Shown: positions 16,427 to 24,723 of the stretch, piece after piece
Position numbering within the stretch: position 1 is the first letter of the stretch
Layout: each line of letters starts with the position of its first letter
DNA from: Gammaproteobacteria bacterium
GTDB taxonomy: Bacteria; Pseudomonadota; Gammaproteobacteria; Magnimaribacterales; D2472
DNA length: 32,625 nucleotides
Assembly (NCBI GenBank): GCA_023257795.1
Contig: JALRBL010000068.1
Location: 1-32,625 of the forward strand
Reading direction: 5' to 3'
Notes under the pieces: generated by a model
Databases searched by the model: none
Seen by the model: only the letters and a program-made list of their open reading frames with translations
Told to the model about the DNA's origin: nothing
Made by a program: the position numbers and the translations under genes

Positions 16427-18411
16427 CCTATTAAATTTCTAGCCTCAAGTGCTATATTTTCGGGATCAAATCCAAATTCATGAATCAATACTTCGCCTGG
16501 CGCACTTTCACCAAAAGTAGAAATTCCTAATATTTTGTCTGTTGAGGAAGCCATAAGCCCCCAACTATTGGGGTGAGACATTTCAACAAATAGCTTTGGA
16601 ACATTAGGAAGAACAACGCTATCTTTGTATGCTTGGTCTTGCTCGTTAAAAAGATCAAGACATGGCATCGATACTACATTTATATCTTTGATTCCTAATA
16701 TCTCTCTGGCCTTGAGAGCTGCTCCAACTTCGCTGCCAGATGCAATAATTTGAAGAATTGGATGATCATTTTGAGCTAGCAAGTATCCTCCCTTGGCAAC
16801 TTCTTCTATTTTATTTTCTGTTAGAGGAAGTTTAGGAAGGCTTTGTCTAGATAAAATTAAAGTATGAGGGTTTTTGCTAGAGTGTATCGCTGCTCTCCAT
16901 GCAACCGCAGTCTCAGTAAGATCAGCGGGCCTCCAATTATAAAGATTTGGTGTATTTCTGAGCGTTGCAATATGTTCTATGGGTTGATGGGTAGGACCAT
17001 CTTCTCCTAATCCAATAGAGTCATGCGTAAAAACATAGGTCACTGGGATTTTCATTAATGCAGATAGGCGCACAGCATTTCTTGCGTAGTCCATAAATAC
17101 AAGGAAAGTTCCTCCGTAAGGTCTAATGCCACCATGTAATGACATTCCGTTCATGATGGCAGCCATTCCAAACTCTCGAACACCATAATAAATATGATTT
17201 CCACTTGGATCATCGCTTGCAAATACACTGCTTGATGAGGACAGCGTGTTATTAGATCCAGTTAAATCTGCAGACCCCCCAATAAGTTCAGGTAGCTCTG
17301 GGCATAAAAAATCGAGACACTGCTCGGAAGCTTTTCTTGTGGCAACTGAATTTGTTTTATCAAGGGTAGATAGAATAAATTCATCCATCTTGGAACTAAA
17401 ATCTTTGGGAAGTTCATTGTTTATTAATCTGAGCAGCAGACCATGTTCCTCTGGAAACATGTCGCCATATTTGATGAGCAGTTCGTCCCAAATACAATTA
17501 TCCTTTTCCCCACTTTCAACAGCATTCCATGCCTCGTAGATTTCTTCTGGGATACAAAAAGGGTCGTAAAGCCAATTCAAGTTAGCTCTTGTTGCCTTGA
17601 TTTCATCGATGCCTAATGGAGAGCCATGGGATTTTTCTGAGCCTTCTTTGGCAGGCGATCCAAAGCCTATCTTGGTTTTACAACAAATCATGGATGGCTT
17701 ATGCAGCTCTTTTTTTGCAGACTCAATAGCTTTGTTGATTGCGTTAACATTATGTCCGTCTACCTCAATTACTTGCCATCCATAAGATTCAAAACGCTTG
17801 ACTGTGTCGTCTGTAAACCAGCCCTCAACCTTGCCATCAATTGAAATACCATTTTGATCATAAAAACAAATAAGCTTGCCCAATGAATGAGTTCCAGCAA
17901 AAGAGCATGCCTCATGAGAGATACCTTCCATCAAGCAACCATCACCTAAAAACACATAGGTGAAATGATCAATGATATTGAAGTCTACTTGGTTAAACCT
18001 GCACGCCAAGCTTTTTTCAGCTAAAGCCATACCAACGGCATTAGCAAGTCCTTGTCCAAGCGGCCCAGTTGTGGTCTCAATTCCAAGCGCTTTGTCATAT
18101 TCAGGGTGACCGGGTGTTTTAGATCTTAATTGTCTAAAATTTTTAATATCATCTAAGGTGATGGAATATCCAGTTAAATGAAGCAAACTGTAAAGCAACA
18201 TTGACCCATGGCCATTTGATAAAACAAACCTATCTCTGTTAAACCAATAGGGATTTTTAGGATTATGCCTTAAATGATTTTTCCAAAGAGAGACTGCGAT
18301 ATCTGCCATCCCCATTGGCATTCCTGGATGCCCTGAATTAGCTTGCTGTACCGCATCAATTGATAAAAATCTAATAGCATTTGCAAGGCTTTGATTATTT
18401 ATGTCCGCCAT
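16423..18411 (-). CDS. tkt: Transketolase
   Basis: A ThDP-dependent enzyme of the non-oxidative pentose phosphate pathway. The ATG at 18411 (MADINNQSLANAIR) is preferred to the TTG one codon earlier in the track, giving 662 residues. Features are ANSGHPGMPMGMADIA, DRFVLSNGHGSMLLYSLLHL, the ThDP/Mg motif LGDGCLMEG with downstream N in FYDQNGISIDG, the pyrimidine-domain stretch MAAIMNGMSLHGG, and HDSIGLGEDGPTHQPIEH. It heads the tkt-pgk-fba operon and diverges from metF across 148 bp that also hold the metF riboswitch. Confidence 0.97.
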   Translation of the reverse strand: MADINNQSLANAIRFLSIDAVQQANSGHPGMPMGMADIAVSLWKNHLRHNPKNPYWFNRDRFVLSNGHGSMLLYSLLHLTGYSITLDDIKNFRQLRSKTPGHPEYDKALGIETTTGPLGQGLANAVGMALAEKSLACRFNQVDFNIIDHFTYVFLGDGCLMEGISHEACSFAGTHSLGKLICFYDQNGISIDGKVEGWFTDDTVKRFESYGWQVIEVDGHNVNAINKAIESAKKELHKPSMICCKTKIGFGSPAKEGSEKSHGSPLGIDEIKATRANLNWLYDPFCIPEEIYEAWNAVESGEKDNCIWDELLIKYGDMFPEEHGLLLRLINNELPKDFSSKMDEFILSTLDKTNSVATRKASEQCLDFLCPELPELIGGSADLTGSNNTLSSSSSVFASDDPSGNHIYYGVREFGMAAIMNGMSLHGGIRPYGGTFLVFMDYARNAVRLSALMKIPVTYVFTHDSIGLGEDGPTHQPIEHIATLRNTPNLYNWRPADLTETAVAWRAAIHSSKNPHTLILSRQSLPKLPLTENKIEEVAKGGYLLAQNDHPILQIIASGSEVGAALKAREILGIKDINVVSMPCLDLFNEQDQAYKDSVVLPNVPKLFVEMSHPNSWGLMASSTDKILGISTFGESAPGEVLIHEFGFDPENIALEARNLIG

Positions 18412-18454
18412 CAAAAGATCTTAATATGAATATGCTTACAAATAAACAGATGGG

Positions 18455-18483
18455 TTGAGATAAACACTATAAAGATTTAAAAT
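18455..18483 (+). promoter_or_regulatory. Probable metF promoter
   Basis: TTGAGA (18455-18460) and TAAAAT (18478-18483) are separated by exactly 17 bp and would start transcription near 18490, at the 5' edge of the riboswitch stem. An alternative -10, TATAAA at 18468-18473, would start about ten bases earlier. The call rests on motif match and position. Confidence 0.5.
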
Positions 18484-18490
18484 AAGCACA

Positions 18491-18535
18491 CATAGCGATT
18501 TGTTCCTGCTTGCATGCTAAAACTGCTAAAAGGGG
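18491..18535 (+). promoter_or_regulatory. SAM-II/SAM-V-type SAM riboswitch upstream of metF
   Basis: The segment holds AGCGATTT, CTTGCA, a TAAAA stretch and the terminal TGCTAAAAGGGG. These match, in order, the conserved GAUUU ... UUGCA ... UAAA ... GCUAAAARGG core of the SAM-II pseudoknot. P1 can form from TAGC (18493-18496) with GCTA (18516-18519). The pseudoknot can form from TTCCT (18503-18507) with AGGGG (18531-18535), plus GCA (18512-18514) with TGC (18524-18526). P1 is only 4 bp and the joining segment is shorter than in the structurally known Sargasso Sea example, so this is a divergent member or close to SAM-V. Its place before metF, metK and ahcY fits SAM control. Confidence 0.65.
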
Positions 18536-18554
18536 CGCCTTATAAATATAGGTG
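18536..18554 (+). promoter_or_regulatory. Hairpin over the metF ribosome binding site
   Basis: CGCCT (18536-18540) can pair with AGGTG (18550-18554; one G-U pair) around a nine-base AT loop. AGGTG is the only Shine-Dalgarno-like sequence at a suitable distance, five bases, from the metF ATG. The hairpin starts directly after the riboswitch pseudoknot, so it could be the expression platform. The pairing is seen in sequence; its role is inference. Confidence 0.4.
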
Positions 18555-18559
18555 TAAAA

Positions 18560-19366
18560 ATGAGTATATCCTTAGAATTTTTTCCACCCAAAGATTTAGA
18601 TTTTCTAAAGGTTGTTGCTTGTTTAAATGATTTAACTAAATTAAATCCAAAATTTGTCTCTATAACATGGGGAGCGTTAGGAAATTCAGAGGAGAAGTCT
18701 ATTGGATTAATTCAAGCGATAAAGAATGCTTCAGATATTGAAGTTGTCTCGCATTTAACTCTAGTTAATAAATCAAGAAATCAAATTAATGAAATTGCAA
18801 AAAATCTTACAAACGAAGGCATAAAAAGAATTGTTGCCATAAGAGGAGATAGTCCAGATGGAAAATTTAAAAGTCACCCAGAGGGCTTCTCAGCGACCAG
18901 TGAGTTTGTAGCATTTCTTAAAGCAAAGGGTTTTGAGGTAATAGTTTCTGCATATCCAGAGCCACACCCTATGTCAAAAGGGCTTGAATTTGACTTGGAT
19001 ATTCTTGAGGGCAAGGTAGCCGCAGGAGCCTCTAAAGCAATTACACAATTTTGTTTTGATACCAGACAATTTGAAATTTTAAAAAATAGTCTAGCGCGAA
19101 GAAACATAAATATTGAATTGATCGCAGGAATAATGCCAATCTATAACTTCGATAATGTTTGTAATATGGCAGCCAGGTGTGGTGCTCAAATACCTTTATC
19201 TATTATTAAAAAATTTGAAGGCAAATCAAATGATGATGAAAATCTTTCTGTCCAAATAGCTGTTGATCAAATAACAGAATTAAAGAATATTGGATACGAT
19301 TCTTTTCATGTCTACACCCTTAATAAATCAAACTTAATAAATAAAATTTTTAATAGCCTTAGCTAG
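18560..19366 (+). CDS. metF: Methylenetetrahydrofolate reductase
   Basis: MetF reduces 5,10-methylene-THF to 5-methyl-THF with FAD, supplying the methyl group for methionine. The 268-residue protein has the MTHFR core: SLEFFPPKD at the N-terminus, FVSITWGALG, VSHLTLVNKSR, IKRIVAIRGDSPDG (about residues 89-102), ITQFCFDTRQFE, and AGIMPIYNF (about 190-198). It is somewhat shorter than the 290-300 residue E. coli enzyme, by trimming at both ends. It is first in a metF-metK-ahcY run behind a probable SAM riboswitch, so high SAM should lower its expression. Confidence 0.94.
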   Translation: MSISLEFFPPKDLDFLKVVACLNDLTKLNPKFVSITWGALGNSEEKSIGLIQAIKNASDIEVVSHLTLVNKSRNQINEIAKNLTNEGIKRIVAIRGDSPDGKFKSHPEGFSATSEFVAFLKAKGFEVIVSAYPEPHPMSKGLEFDLDILEGKVAAGASKAITQFCFDTRQFEILKNSLARRNINIELIAGIMPIYNFDNVCNMAARCGAQIPLSIIKKFEGKSNDDENLSVQIAVDQITELKNIGYDSFHVYTLNKSNLINKIFNSLS

Positions 19367-19393
19367 CCAAAATACTTAAATTTAGGAGAAATT

Positions 19394-20536
19394 ATGACTT
19401 ATATATTTACATCGGAATCAGTGTCTGAAGGCCATCCTGATAAAGTTTGCGATCAGATATCTGATGCAATTTTAGATGCTTACCTCAAGGAAGATCCCAA
19501 CAGCAGAGTTGCATGTGAGACTTTGATCAAAAATAATATGGTGATAGTTGCAGGAGAAATTACCTCATCAGGAAACCCTAATCTTGAGCCCATTATTAGA
19601 AATGTGATAAATAACATTGGGTATAATGATGATGCGCTGGGCTTTAATGGCAATAATTGCGAAATTCAAAACTTTATTTTTCAACAATCTCCCGACATAG
19701 CTCAAGGTGTGAATGAGGGTGAGGGTGAAAACTTAGAACAAGGCGCCGGAGATCAAGGTTTGATGTTCGGTTATGCATGTAATGAAACTGCGACTTTAAT
19801 GCCAGCGCCTATTGATCTTAGTCATAAGCTTGTTAAAAGACAGTCAGACATTAGAAAAAATGGAGCCCTCTCTTGGCTAAGACCAGATGCTAAGAGTCAG
19901 GTTAGTGTAATTTATGATGATGGCGGAAAAACCATTAAAGGAATATCTGCAATTGTACTATCGACTCAACATGATGAAGGCATTAAACAGAGTGATCTCA
20001 AAGAGGCTGTTTTAGAAGAAATTATTAAACCAGTTATTCCAAGTGAGTGGATTCTTGGGAGCACAAAAATTTTTATAAATCCGACTGGTAAATTTGTAAT
20101 TGGTGGACCTGTTGGCGATTGTGGTCTTACAGGCAGAAAAATTATTGTTGATACTTATGGCGGAATGGCAAGGCATGGAGGAGGAGCCTTTTCAGGCAAA
20201 GATCCATCCAAGGTTGATAGATCTGCTGCTTATGCAGCTAGATATGTAGCTAAAAATATAGTCAATTCAGGTTATGCTGATTGCTGCGAAATTCAAGTTT
20301 CATACGCAATTGGAGTTGCTGAGCCTACATCCATAAATATTAATACTTTTGGAACTGAAAAGACTGATATCGCAAACCTAGAATCATTGGTTCGGGAAAA
20401 ATTTGATCTTAGGCCAAAAGGAATTATCAATATGCTTGATTTAAAAAGACCAATATACCAAGATACAGCTGCCTACGGGCACTTCGGAAGATCAGATGTT
20501 GTGTTCTCTTGGGAAGAATTAAACGTTAACTTGTAA
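19394..20536 (+). CDS. metK: S-adenosylmethionine synthetase
   Basis: Makes SAM from methionine and ATP. The 380-residue protein has [25 protein letters not shown] at the N-terminus (ATP/Mg site), the [12 protein letters not shown] signature (about residues 117-128), and the P-loop-like [21 protein letters not shown] (about 257-277). A clear ribosome site, TTAGGAGAAATT, precedes the ATG. It lies 27 nt after metF and 19 nt before ahcY, making one unit for methyl-donor turnover. Confidence 0.98.
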   Translation: MTYIFTSESVSEGHPDKVCDQISDAILDAYLKEDPNSRVACETLIKNNMVIVAGEITSSGNPNLEPIIRNVINNIGYNDDALGFNGNNCEIQNFIFQQSPDIAQGVNEGEGENLEQGAGDQGLMFGYACNETATLMPAPIDLSHKLVKRQSDIRKNGALSWLRPDAKSQVSVIYDDGGKTIKGISAIVLSTQHDEGIKQSDLKEAVLEEIIKPVIPSEWILGSTKIFINPTGKFVIGGPVGDCGLTGRKIIVDTYGGMARHGGGAFSGKDPSKVDRSAAYAARYVAKNIVNSGYADCCEIQVSYAIGVAEPTSININTFGTEKTDIANLESLVREKFDLRPKGIINMLDLKRPIYQDTAAYGHFGRSDVVFSWEELNVNL

Positions 20537-20555
20537 AAATAAAAGGATTAGTTAA

Positions 20556-21950
20556 ATGAGTAATGATTATAAAGTTGCAGATATTGCATTAGCAGATTTC
20601 GGAAGAAGGGAAATATCGCTTGCTGAAAATGAAATGCCAGCGCTTATGACGCTTAGAGAAAAATATAAAAACGAACAGCCATTGAAAGGCGCAAAAATAA
20701 TGGGCTGCATACATATGACTGTTCAAACAGCTGTACTCATGGAAACCCTAGCTGATCTAGGGGCTGAGCTTCGCTGGTCATCATGTAATATTTTCTCTAC
20801 TCAAGACCATGCTGCTGCAGCTATGGCTGCAAGAGGAATACCAACCTTTGCTTGGAAAGGTGAAACCGAAGAAGAATTTGAGTGGTGTATTGAGCAAACT
20901 ATTCTCAAAGACGGAAAACCATGGGATGCAAATATGATTCTCGATGATGGTGGGGATTTAACTGCCATGGTTCATGACAAATATCCAGATATGCTTGAAA
21001 ACATTCATGGTATTTCAGAAGAAACGACGACGGGCGTACATCGATTAAAAGATATGCTAAAAAAGGGAGAGCTAAAGGTTCCTGCAATCAATGTAAATGA
21101 TTCAGTAACGAAATCCAAAAATGATAATAAATATGGTTGCAGACACAGCCTTAACGACGCCATTAAGAGAGGAACAGATATGTTGCTTTCTGGAAAAAAA
21201 GCATTGGTTATTGGGTACGGCGATGTTGGAAAAGGTTCTGCGCAAAGCCTCTCCCAAGAAGGCATGATTGTTAGAGTAGTAGAATCTGATCCAATTTGTG
21301 CAATGCAAGCCTGCATGGATGGTTATGAAGTAGTTTCGGCCTATAGAAATGGTGTTGTAACTAGAAAAATCGAGGATATAAACACCGCTCTTTTGCTTGA
21401 TACCGATCTATTAGTAACCACAACTGGAAATGTAAATGTATGTGATGCTGCTATGCTAGAAAGCCTTAAGAATGGCAGTGTAGTTTGTAATATCGGTCAC
21501 TTTGATAATGAGATTGATACTAAATACATGAGAAATGCATGGTACTGGGAGGAGATCAAGCCTCAAGTTCACAGAATATTTAGAGATGCAAAGCCTCATA
21601 GTGATCCAGATTTCAGATCTAAGAATTTTATTATCTTGCTGGCTGAAGGCAGATTGGTTAATCTAGGAAATGCTACTGGTCACCCAAGTAGAATTATGGA
21701 TGGATCTTTTGCTAACCAAGTGTTGGCTCAGATATATCTTTACGAGCAAGCCTTTGCAAATATTAACGATGAAGATAAAAAGCAAGAATTACTTAAAGTT
21801 AAGGTTCTTCCAAAAAAATTAGATGAAGAAGTGGCAAAACTTATGGTTGAGGGCTTTGGTGGAGTAGTAACCAAACTAACTGAAGAGCAAGCCAACTACA
21901 TTGGCGTAAAGGTTGAAGGCCCATTTAAAGACGAAGAATATAAATACTAA
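20556..21950 (+). CDS. ahcY: S-adenosylhomocysteine hydrolase
   Basis: Splits SAH to homocysteine and adenosine with tightly bound NAD, removing the product inhibitor of methyltransferases. The 464 residues show [34 protein letters not shown] (about residues 75-91), the NAD-binding [13 protein letters not shown] (about 222-234), [11 protein letters not shown], and the C-terminal Lys-Tyr tail. The length is that of the long AhcY form. AAAAGGATTAG precedes the start. Together with metF and metK it covers most of the methyl cycle; no methionine synthase is in this window. Confidence 0.98.
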   Translation: MSNDYKVADIALADFGRREISLAENEMPALMTLREKYKNEQPLKGAKIMGCIHMTVQTAVLMETLADLGAELRWSSCNIFSTQDHAAAAMAARGIPTFAWKGETEEEFEWCIEQTILKDGKPWDANMILDDGGDLTAMVHDKYPDMLENIHGISEETTTGVHRLKDMLKKGELKVPAINVNDSVTKSKNDNKYGCRHSLNDAIKRGTDMLLSGKKALVIGYGDVGKGSAQSLSQEGMIVRVVESDPICAMQACMDGYEVVSAYRNGVVTRKIEDINTALLLDTDLLVTTTGNVNVCDAAMLESLKNGSVVCNIGHFDNEIDTKYMRNAWYWEEIKPQVHRIFRDAKPHSDPDFRSKNFIILLAEGRLVNLGNATGHPSRIMDGSFANQVLAQIYLYEQAFANINDEDKKQELLKVKVLPKKLDEEVAKLMVEGFGGVVTKLTEEQANYIGVKVEGPFKDEEYKY

Positions 21951-21951
21951 T

Positions 21952-21968
21952 TAAGAACTTTGTTCTTA
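21952..21968 (+). repeat. 7-bp perfect inverted repeat after ahcY
   Basis: TAAGAAC and GTTCTTA are separated by TTT, directly after the ahcY stop and just before the lptM -10 box. It could be a weak terminator for the metF-metK-ahcY unit, but the stem is AT-rich and no proper T-tract follows. It could equally be an operator for lptM. Confidence 0.35.
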
Positions 21969-21974
21969 TACATT

Positions 21975-21980
21975 TATAAT
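21975..21980 (+). promoter_or_regulatory. TATAAT -10 box immediately before lptM
   Basis: A consensus TATAAT is followed by six bases (tggaca) and then the lptM ATG. The spacing is identical to that before phoD and implies a leaderless or nearly leaderless transcript. No -35 box at normal spacing is obvious. Confidence 0.45.
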
Positions 21981-21986
21981 TGGACA

Positions 21987-22103
21987 ATGTATAAAAATTT
22001 TCTACTGTTTTTTGTCATGGCATTGTCTCTTATGTCTTGCGGATATAAAGGTCCCATCAAACCAAATACAGAACTATCCTCGATTAAAATTGAACAGCTT
22101 TAA
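21987..22103 (+). CDS. lptM: LptM (YifL)-type small lipoprotein
   Basis: A 38-residue ORF below the track cut-off. MYKNFLLFFVMALSLMSCGYKGPI has a basic start, a hydrophobic helix, and a lipobox LMSC with Cys18. The sequence GYKGP directly after the cysteine is the hallmark of YifL/LptM, which has CGxKGPL. In E. coli LptM is an outer-membrane lipoprotein that stabilises the LptDE translocon, and it sits beside dapF and xerC as here. The lysA frame begins inside its 3' end (14 nt overlap). Confidence 0.85.
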   Translation: MYKNFLLFFVMALSLMSCGYKGPIKPNTELSSIKIEQL

Positions 22104-23316
22104 ATATATTGATGGCACTCTTCATTGTGAAGAAGTCGCAATCGAAGATATTGCTAGCAAGTATGGGACGCCATCATATATTTATTCAGAGAGAGAGATC
22201 CGAAATAATGCAAAAGCGTATCTATCAAGCTTAAAAAAACCAGGCATTATATGTTTTTCAGTTAAGGCTCTATCCAATATTCATATTTTAAAAATTTTAG
22301 CAAACGAAGGCTGTGGTTTTGATGTTGTTTCTGCTGGTGAATTACAAAGGTGCTTTGAAGCAGGTATAAGCGGGGAGAAGATAATCTTTTCAGGCGTGGG
22401 TAAATCAGAACAAGAAATTGCATTAGCAATAAGCTCGGATATTTATTCAATCAATGCTGAATCAGTTTCCGAGATTAATAGAATCTCCAAAGTGGCCGGA
22501 GAAATTGGAAAGGTTGCGCCCCTAGGCATACGAATTAATCCAGATATTTCAATTGCTAGCCATGAATATATACAAACCGGAAAAAAAGATGATAAGTTTG
22601 GTATTGATCTAAGAGATGCACTTACAGTAATTAAAAAAGTTTTAAATCTACCTAATTTAGAGCTCAAAGGTATTGCCTGCCATATTGGATCACAGATTTC
22701 TGATCTAGATTTTTTTAAGAAAGCTGCTGCGAGCATGCTTGAAATTCTAAATGAAACGGATGCGCTGAATATCAATTTATCATTTATAGATATGGGAGGA
22801 GGAGGAGGCATCACTTATATTGATGAAAAGCATCTTGACCCTAAAGAAATCATTGAACAAATAGAAAAAGTTCTTCATGAGAGAAGTGAATTACTTGTTC
22901 TTGAGCCTGGTAGATCAATTGTTGGAAATGCTGGTGCTTTGGTTACAAGAATTGAGTATCTCAAATCTTCTTTTGCAATAGTAGATGCAGGAATGAATGA
23001 TTTGATTAGACCTGCTTTATATAAAGCAAAGCATAAAGTTGTTGATGTTAATTTATCATCAGCTAAAAAGAAGTCTCTAAAAATTGTAGGCCCAATTTGT
23101 GAGTCTGGAGATTATTTATCTCAAGAAACTGAGCTTAATTCAGTCGAAGGAGATCTAATTGCTGTGCTGGGTGCTGGAGCTTATGGCTCTGTTATGTCTT
23201 CAAACTACAATTCCAGAGCCAGAGCCCCTGAAATCTTAGTAAACGGTAATGAATTTAGGCTTATCAAAAGAAGAGAATCAGTGGCAGATCTGCTGTCTTT
23301 AGAAACTAGTTTATGA
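22090..23316 (+). CDS. lysA: Diaminopimelate decarboxylase
   Basis: A PLP enzyme that converts meso-diaminopimelate to lysine. The track start (22012, MSWHCLLCLAD) lies inside lptM and gives a non-family leader. The TTG at 22090 gives (M)NSFKYIDGTLHCEEV, the normal LysA start, and 408 residues. Motifs: YGTPSYIYSE, the PLP-lysine FSVKALSN (about residue 57), GGGGGITY (phosphate binding), LEPGRSIVGNAG, VDAGMNDLIRPALY, GPICESGDYL and GAYGSVMSSNYN. It overlaps dapF by 4 nt (ATGA), so the last two steps of the lysine branch are coupled. Confidence 0.95.
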   Translation: MNSFKYIDGTLHCEEVAIEDIASKYGTPSYIYSEREIRNNAKAYLSSLKKPGIICFSVKALSNIHILKILANEGCGFDVVSAGELQRCFEAGISGEKIIFSGVGKSEQEIALAISSDIYSINAESVSEINRISKVAGEIGKVAPLGIRINPDISIASHEYIQTGKKDDKFGIDLRDALTVIKKVLNLPNLELKGIACHIGSQISDLDFFKKAAASMLEILNETDALNINLSFIDMGGGGGITYIDEKHLDPKEIIEQIEKVLHERSELLVLEPGRSIVGNAGALVTRIEYLKSSFAIVDAGMNDLIRPALYKAKHKVVDVNLSSAKKKSLKIVGPICESGDYLSQETELNSVEGDLIAVLGAGAYGSVMSSNYNSRARAPEILVNGNEFRLIKRRESVADLLSLETSL

Positions 23317-24104
23317 GTATAAGTTTCAGCAAATGGCATGCAAACGGTAATGATTTCCTAATTGCAGAGCTTCTAAGCAAAGACTTTTCATTAACGAAAA
23401 AACAAATTTCTCAAATTGCTGATAGAAACAAAGGCATAGGTTTTGACCAGCTTATCTTGATACTACCGCCAAGAAGACCAAAAAGTGATTTTGCTTTTAA
23501 ATTCTTTAATTCAGATGGCACGCAAGCAGGAAACTGCCTAAATGGCTCTAGATGTGCGATAGCATTTATTCATAAAATCGGTCTTTCTAAAAAGGATAAA
23601 ATTACTGTTGATATTAAAAATAGGTCAAATATTTTTACTATTTCAAACAGATTGGTTGCAACAGAGTCGCTGCTTCCAGTAAGCCTAAAAAAACCAGCAT
23701 TCATAGACAGGCACCTTGCCTTATTCAAACTGAATTATTTGGGTTTTGTAGATATTGGCAATAAACATTTGATTGCTCTAAGTAAAGAGCATCCAAATTC
23801 TATAGATTTGCCCATATTAGATAAAAAAATTAGGGGGCTTAAAGATTGCAGAGAAGCGAATATTTCTGTAATTCAAAAGAAAAAAGATCGCATCTTAATT
23901 AGAACATCTGAAAATGGTGTTGGTGAAACACTGTCTTGTGGCTCTGCCGCAGCATCTGTTGCTGGCTTGGTTGATGAAAACACTTTGGTAATCTTTTCTC
24001 CCGGCGGAACTCTTAAAACTTCAAGAACAAAAAGAGATACAATAATATTACAAGGCCCAACGGAACATATCATGGAATGCATATGGGAAGCAAAAAAGAA
24101 ATAA
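23313..24104 (+). CDS. dapF: Diaminopimelate epimerase
   Basis: Converts LL- to meso-diaminopimelate for lysine and peptidoglycan. The 263-residue protein starts FSKWHANGNDFL and has FNSDGTQAGNCLNGSRCA, where the first catalytic Cys sits in CLNGSRC instead of the common CGNGARC. The second catalytic Cys is in GVGETLSCGSAAAS. Both cysteines are retained, so it should be active. It overlaps lysA by 4 nt and the DUF484 gene by about 20-30 nt, the enterobacterial dapF-yigA-xerC-yigB order. Confidence 0.94.
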   Translation: MSISFSKWHANGNDFLIAELLSKDFSLTKKQISQIADRNKGIGFDQLILILPPRRPKSDFAFKFFNSDGTQAGNCLNGSRCAIAFIHKIGLSKKDKITVDIKNRSNIFTISNRLVATESLLPVSLKKPAFIDRHLALFKLNYLGFVDIGNKHLIALSKEHPNSIDLPILDKKIRGLKDCREANISVIQKKKDRILIRTSENGVGETLSCGSAAASVAGLVDENTLVIFSPGGTLKTSRTKRDTIILQGPTEHIMECIWEAKKK

Positions 24105-24718
24105 CTGCAGCAGAGGTTGAGCTTTATTTGCTAGATAACTTAGATTTCTTCAAATCAAGAGAATCCTTGGTTTCTGAGCTAGAATTTAAAGACTCTGTCT
24201 CAGGCGCTTCCTCCCTGTTAGAAAGACAAGTACAAAAACTGCGAACCGAACAAAGCTCGTTGTCAAACTTACTAAATAAATTCCTGTCGAACGCTTCCGA
24301 AAATGAAGCGCTTTTTAATAATACAAAAGATTTATTGCTTAGAGCATTGGCCAGCAATGACTCTAAAGAGATGTTCGTTGAGTCTGAATCTTACTTTTTA
24401 AATATTGAGGGAATTGACTTTTGCAGTTGTAAATTCTTTGATGCAGAGGATAAATCAATCATTGAGAATGCCCTAGGAGATGCTCTTCAAAAAGAGCGTA
24501 TTTATATTGGCAGTTTTTCATTTGAAAAAGCAGAGCAGATTTTTGGCCATAAAGAACTTAGATCTGGAGTGATTGCTATTTCTAAGGCACCTAAAAAAAG
24601 CGTGCTTATTAAACTAGCCTCAAAAGATGGATCAAGATATATAGGAGATGAAGGAACAACCTTGATTGAATATGTTTTGGAAATACTTGCAGCAATTGCT
24701 AATAAGTTAGATGGATAG
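24083..24718 (+). CDS. DUF484 family protein
   Basis: This protein stands between dapF and xerC, the usual place of DUF484 (YigA in E. coli). It opens with the family-type EVELYLLDNLDFFKSRESLV, followed by a coiled coil (SLLERQVQKLRTEQSSLSNLL). The C-terminal half is GAF-like and ends in GDEGTTLIEYVLEILAAIANKL. No signal or membrane segment is seen. Its molecular role is unknown. Two starts are possible: ATG 24077 in the track, or ATG 24083 (MGSKKEITAAEVE), chosen here because the conserved part begins soon after it. Either way it begins within dapF. Confidence 0.85.
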   Translation: MGSKKEITAAEVELYLLDNLDFFKSRESLVSELEFKDSVSGASSLLERQVQKLRTEQSSLSNLLNKFLSNASENEALFNNTKDLLLRALASNDSKEMFVESESYFLNIEGIDFCSCKFFDAEDKSIIENALGDALQKERIYIGSFSFEKAEQIFGHKELRSGVIAISKAPKKSVLIKLASKDGSRYIGDEGTTLIEYVLEILAAIANKLDG

Positions 24719-24723
24719 AGGGT

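Noticed and set aside
18415-18559. MetJ operator upstream of metF
   Set aside because: No AGACGTCT-like tandem boxes are present; the riboswitch reading explains the region better.
20537-20555. Possible SAH riboswitch before ahcY
   Set aside because: Only 19 bases separate metK and ahcY, too short for the element, and they hold an ordinary ribosome binding site.
22012-22089. N-terminal extension of LysA given in the ORF track
   Set aside because: It overlaps lptM in another frame, and the extra 26 residues do not resemble LysA; the normal LysA start fits the TTG at 22090.
22443-22814. 123-residue minus-strand ORF opposite lysA
   Set aside because: It is antisense to conserved LysA sequence and its composition (MMPPPPPIS) reflects the glycine-rich loop read backwards.
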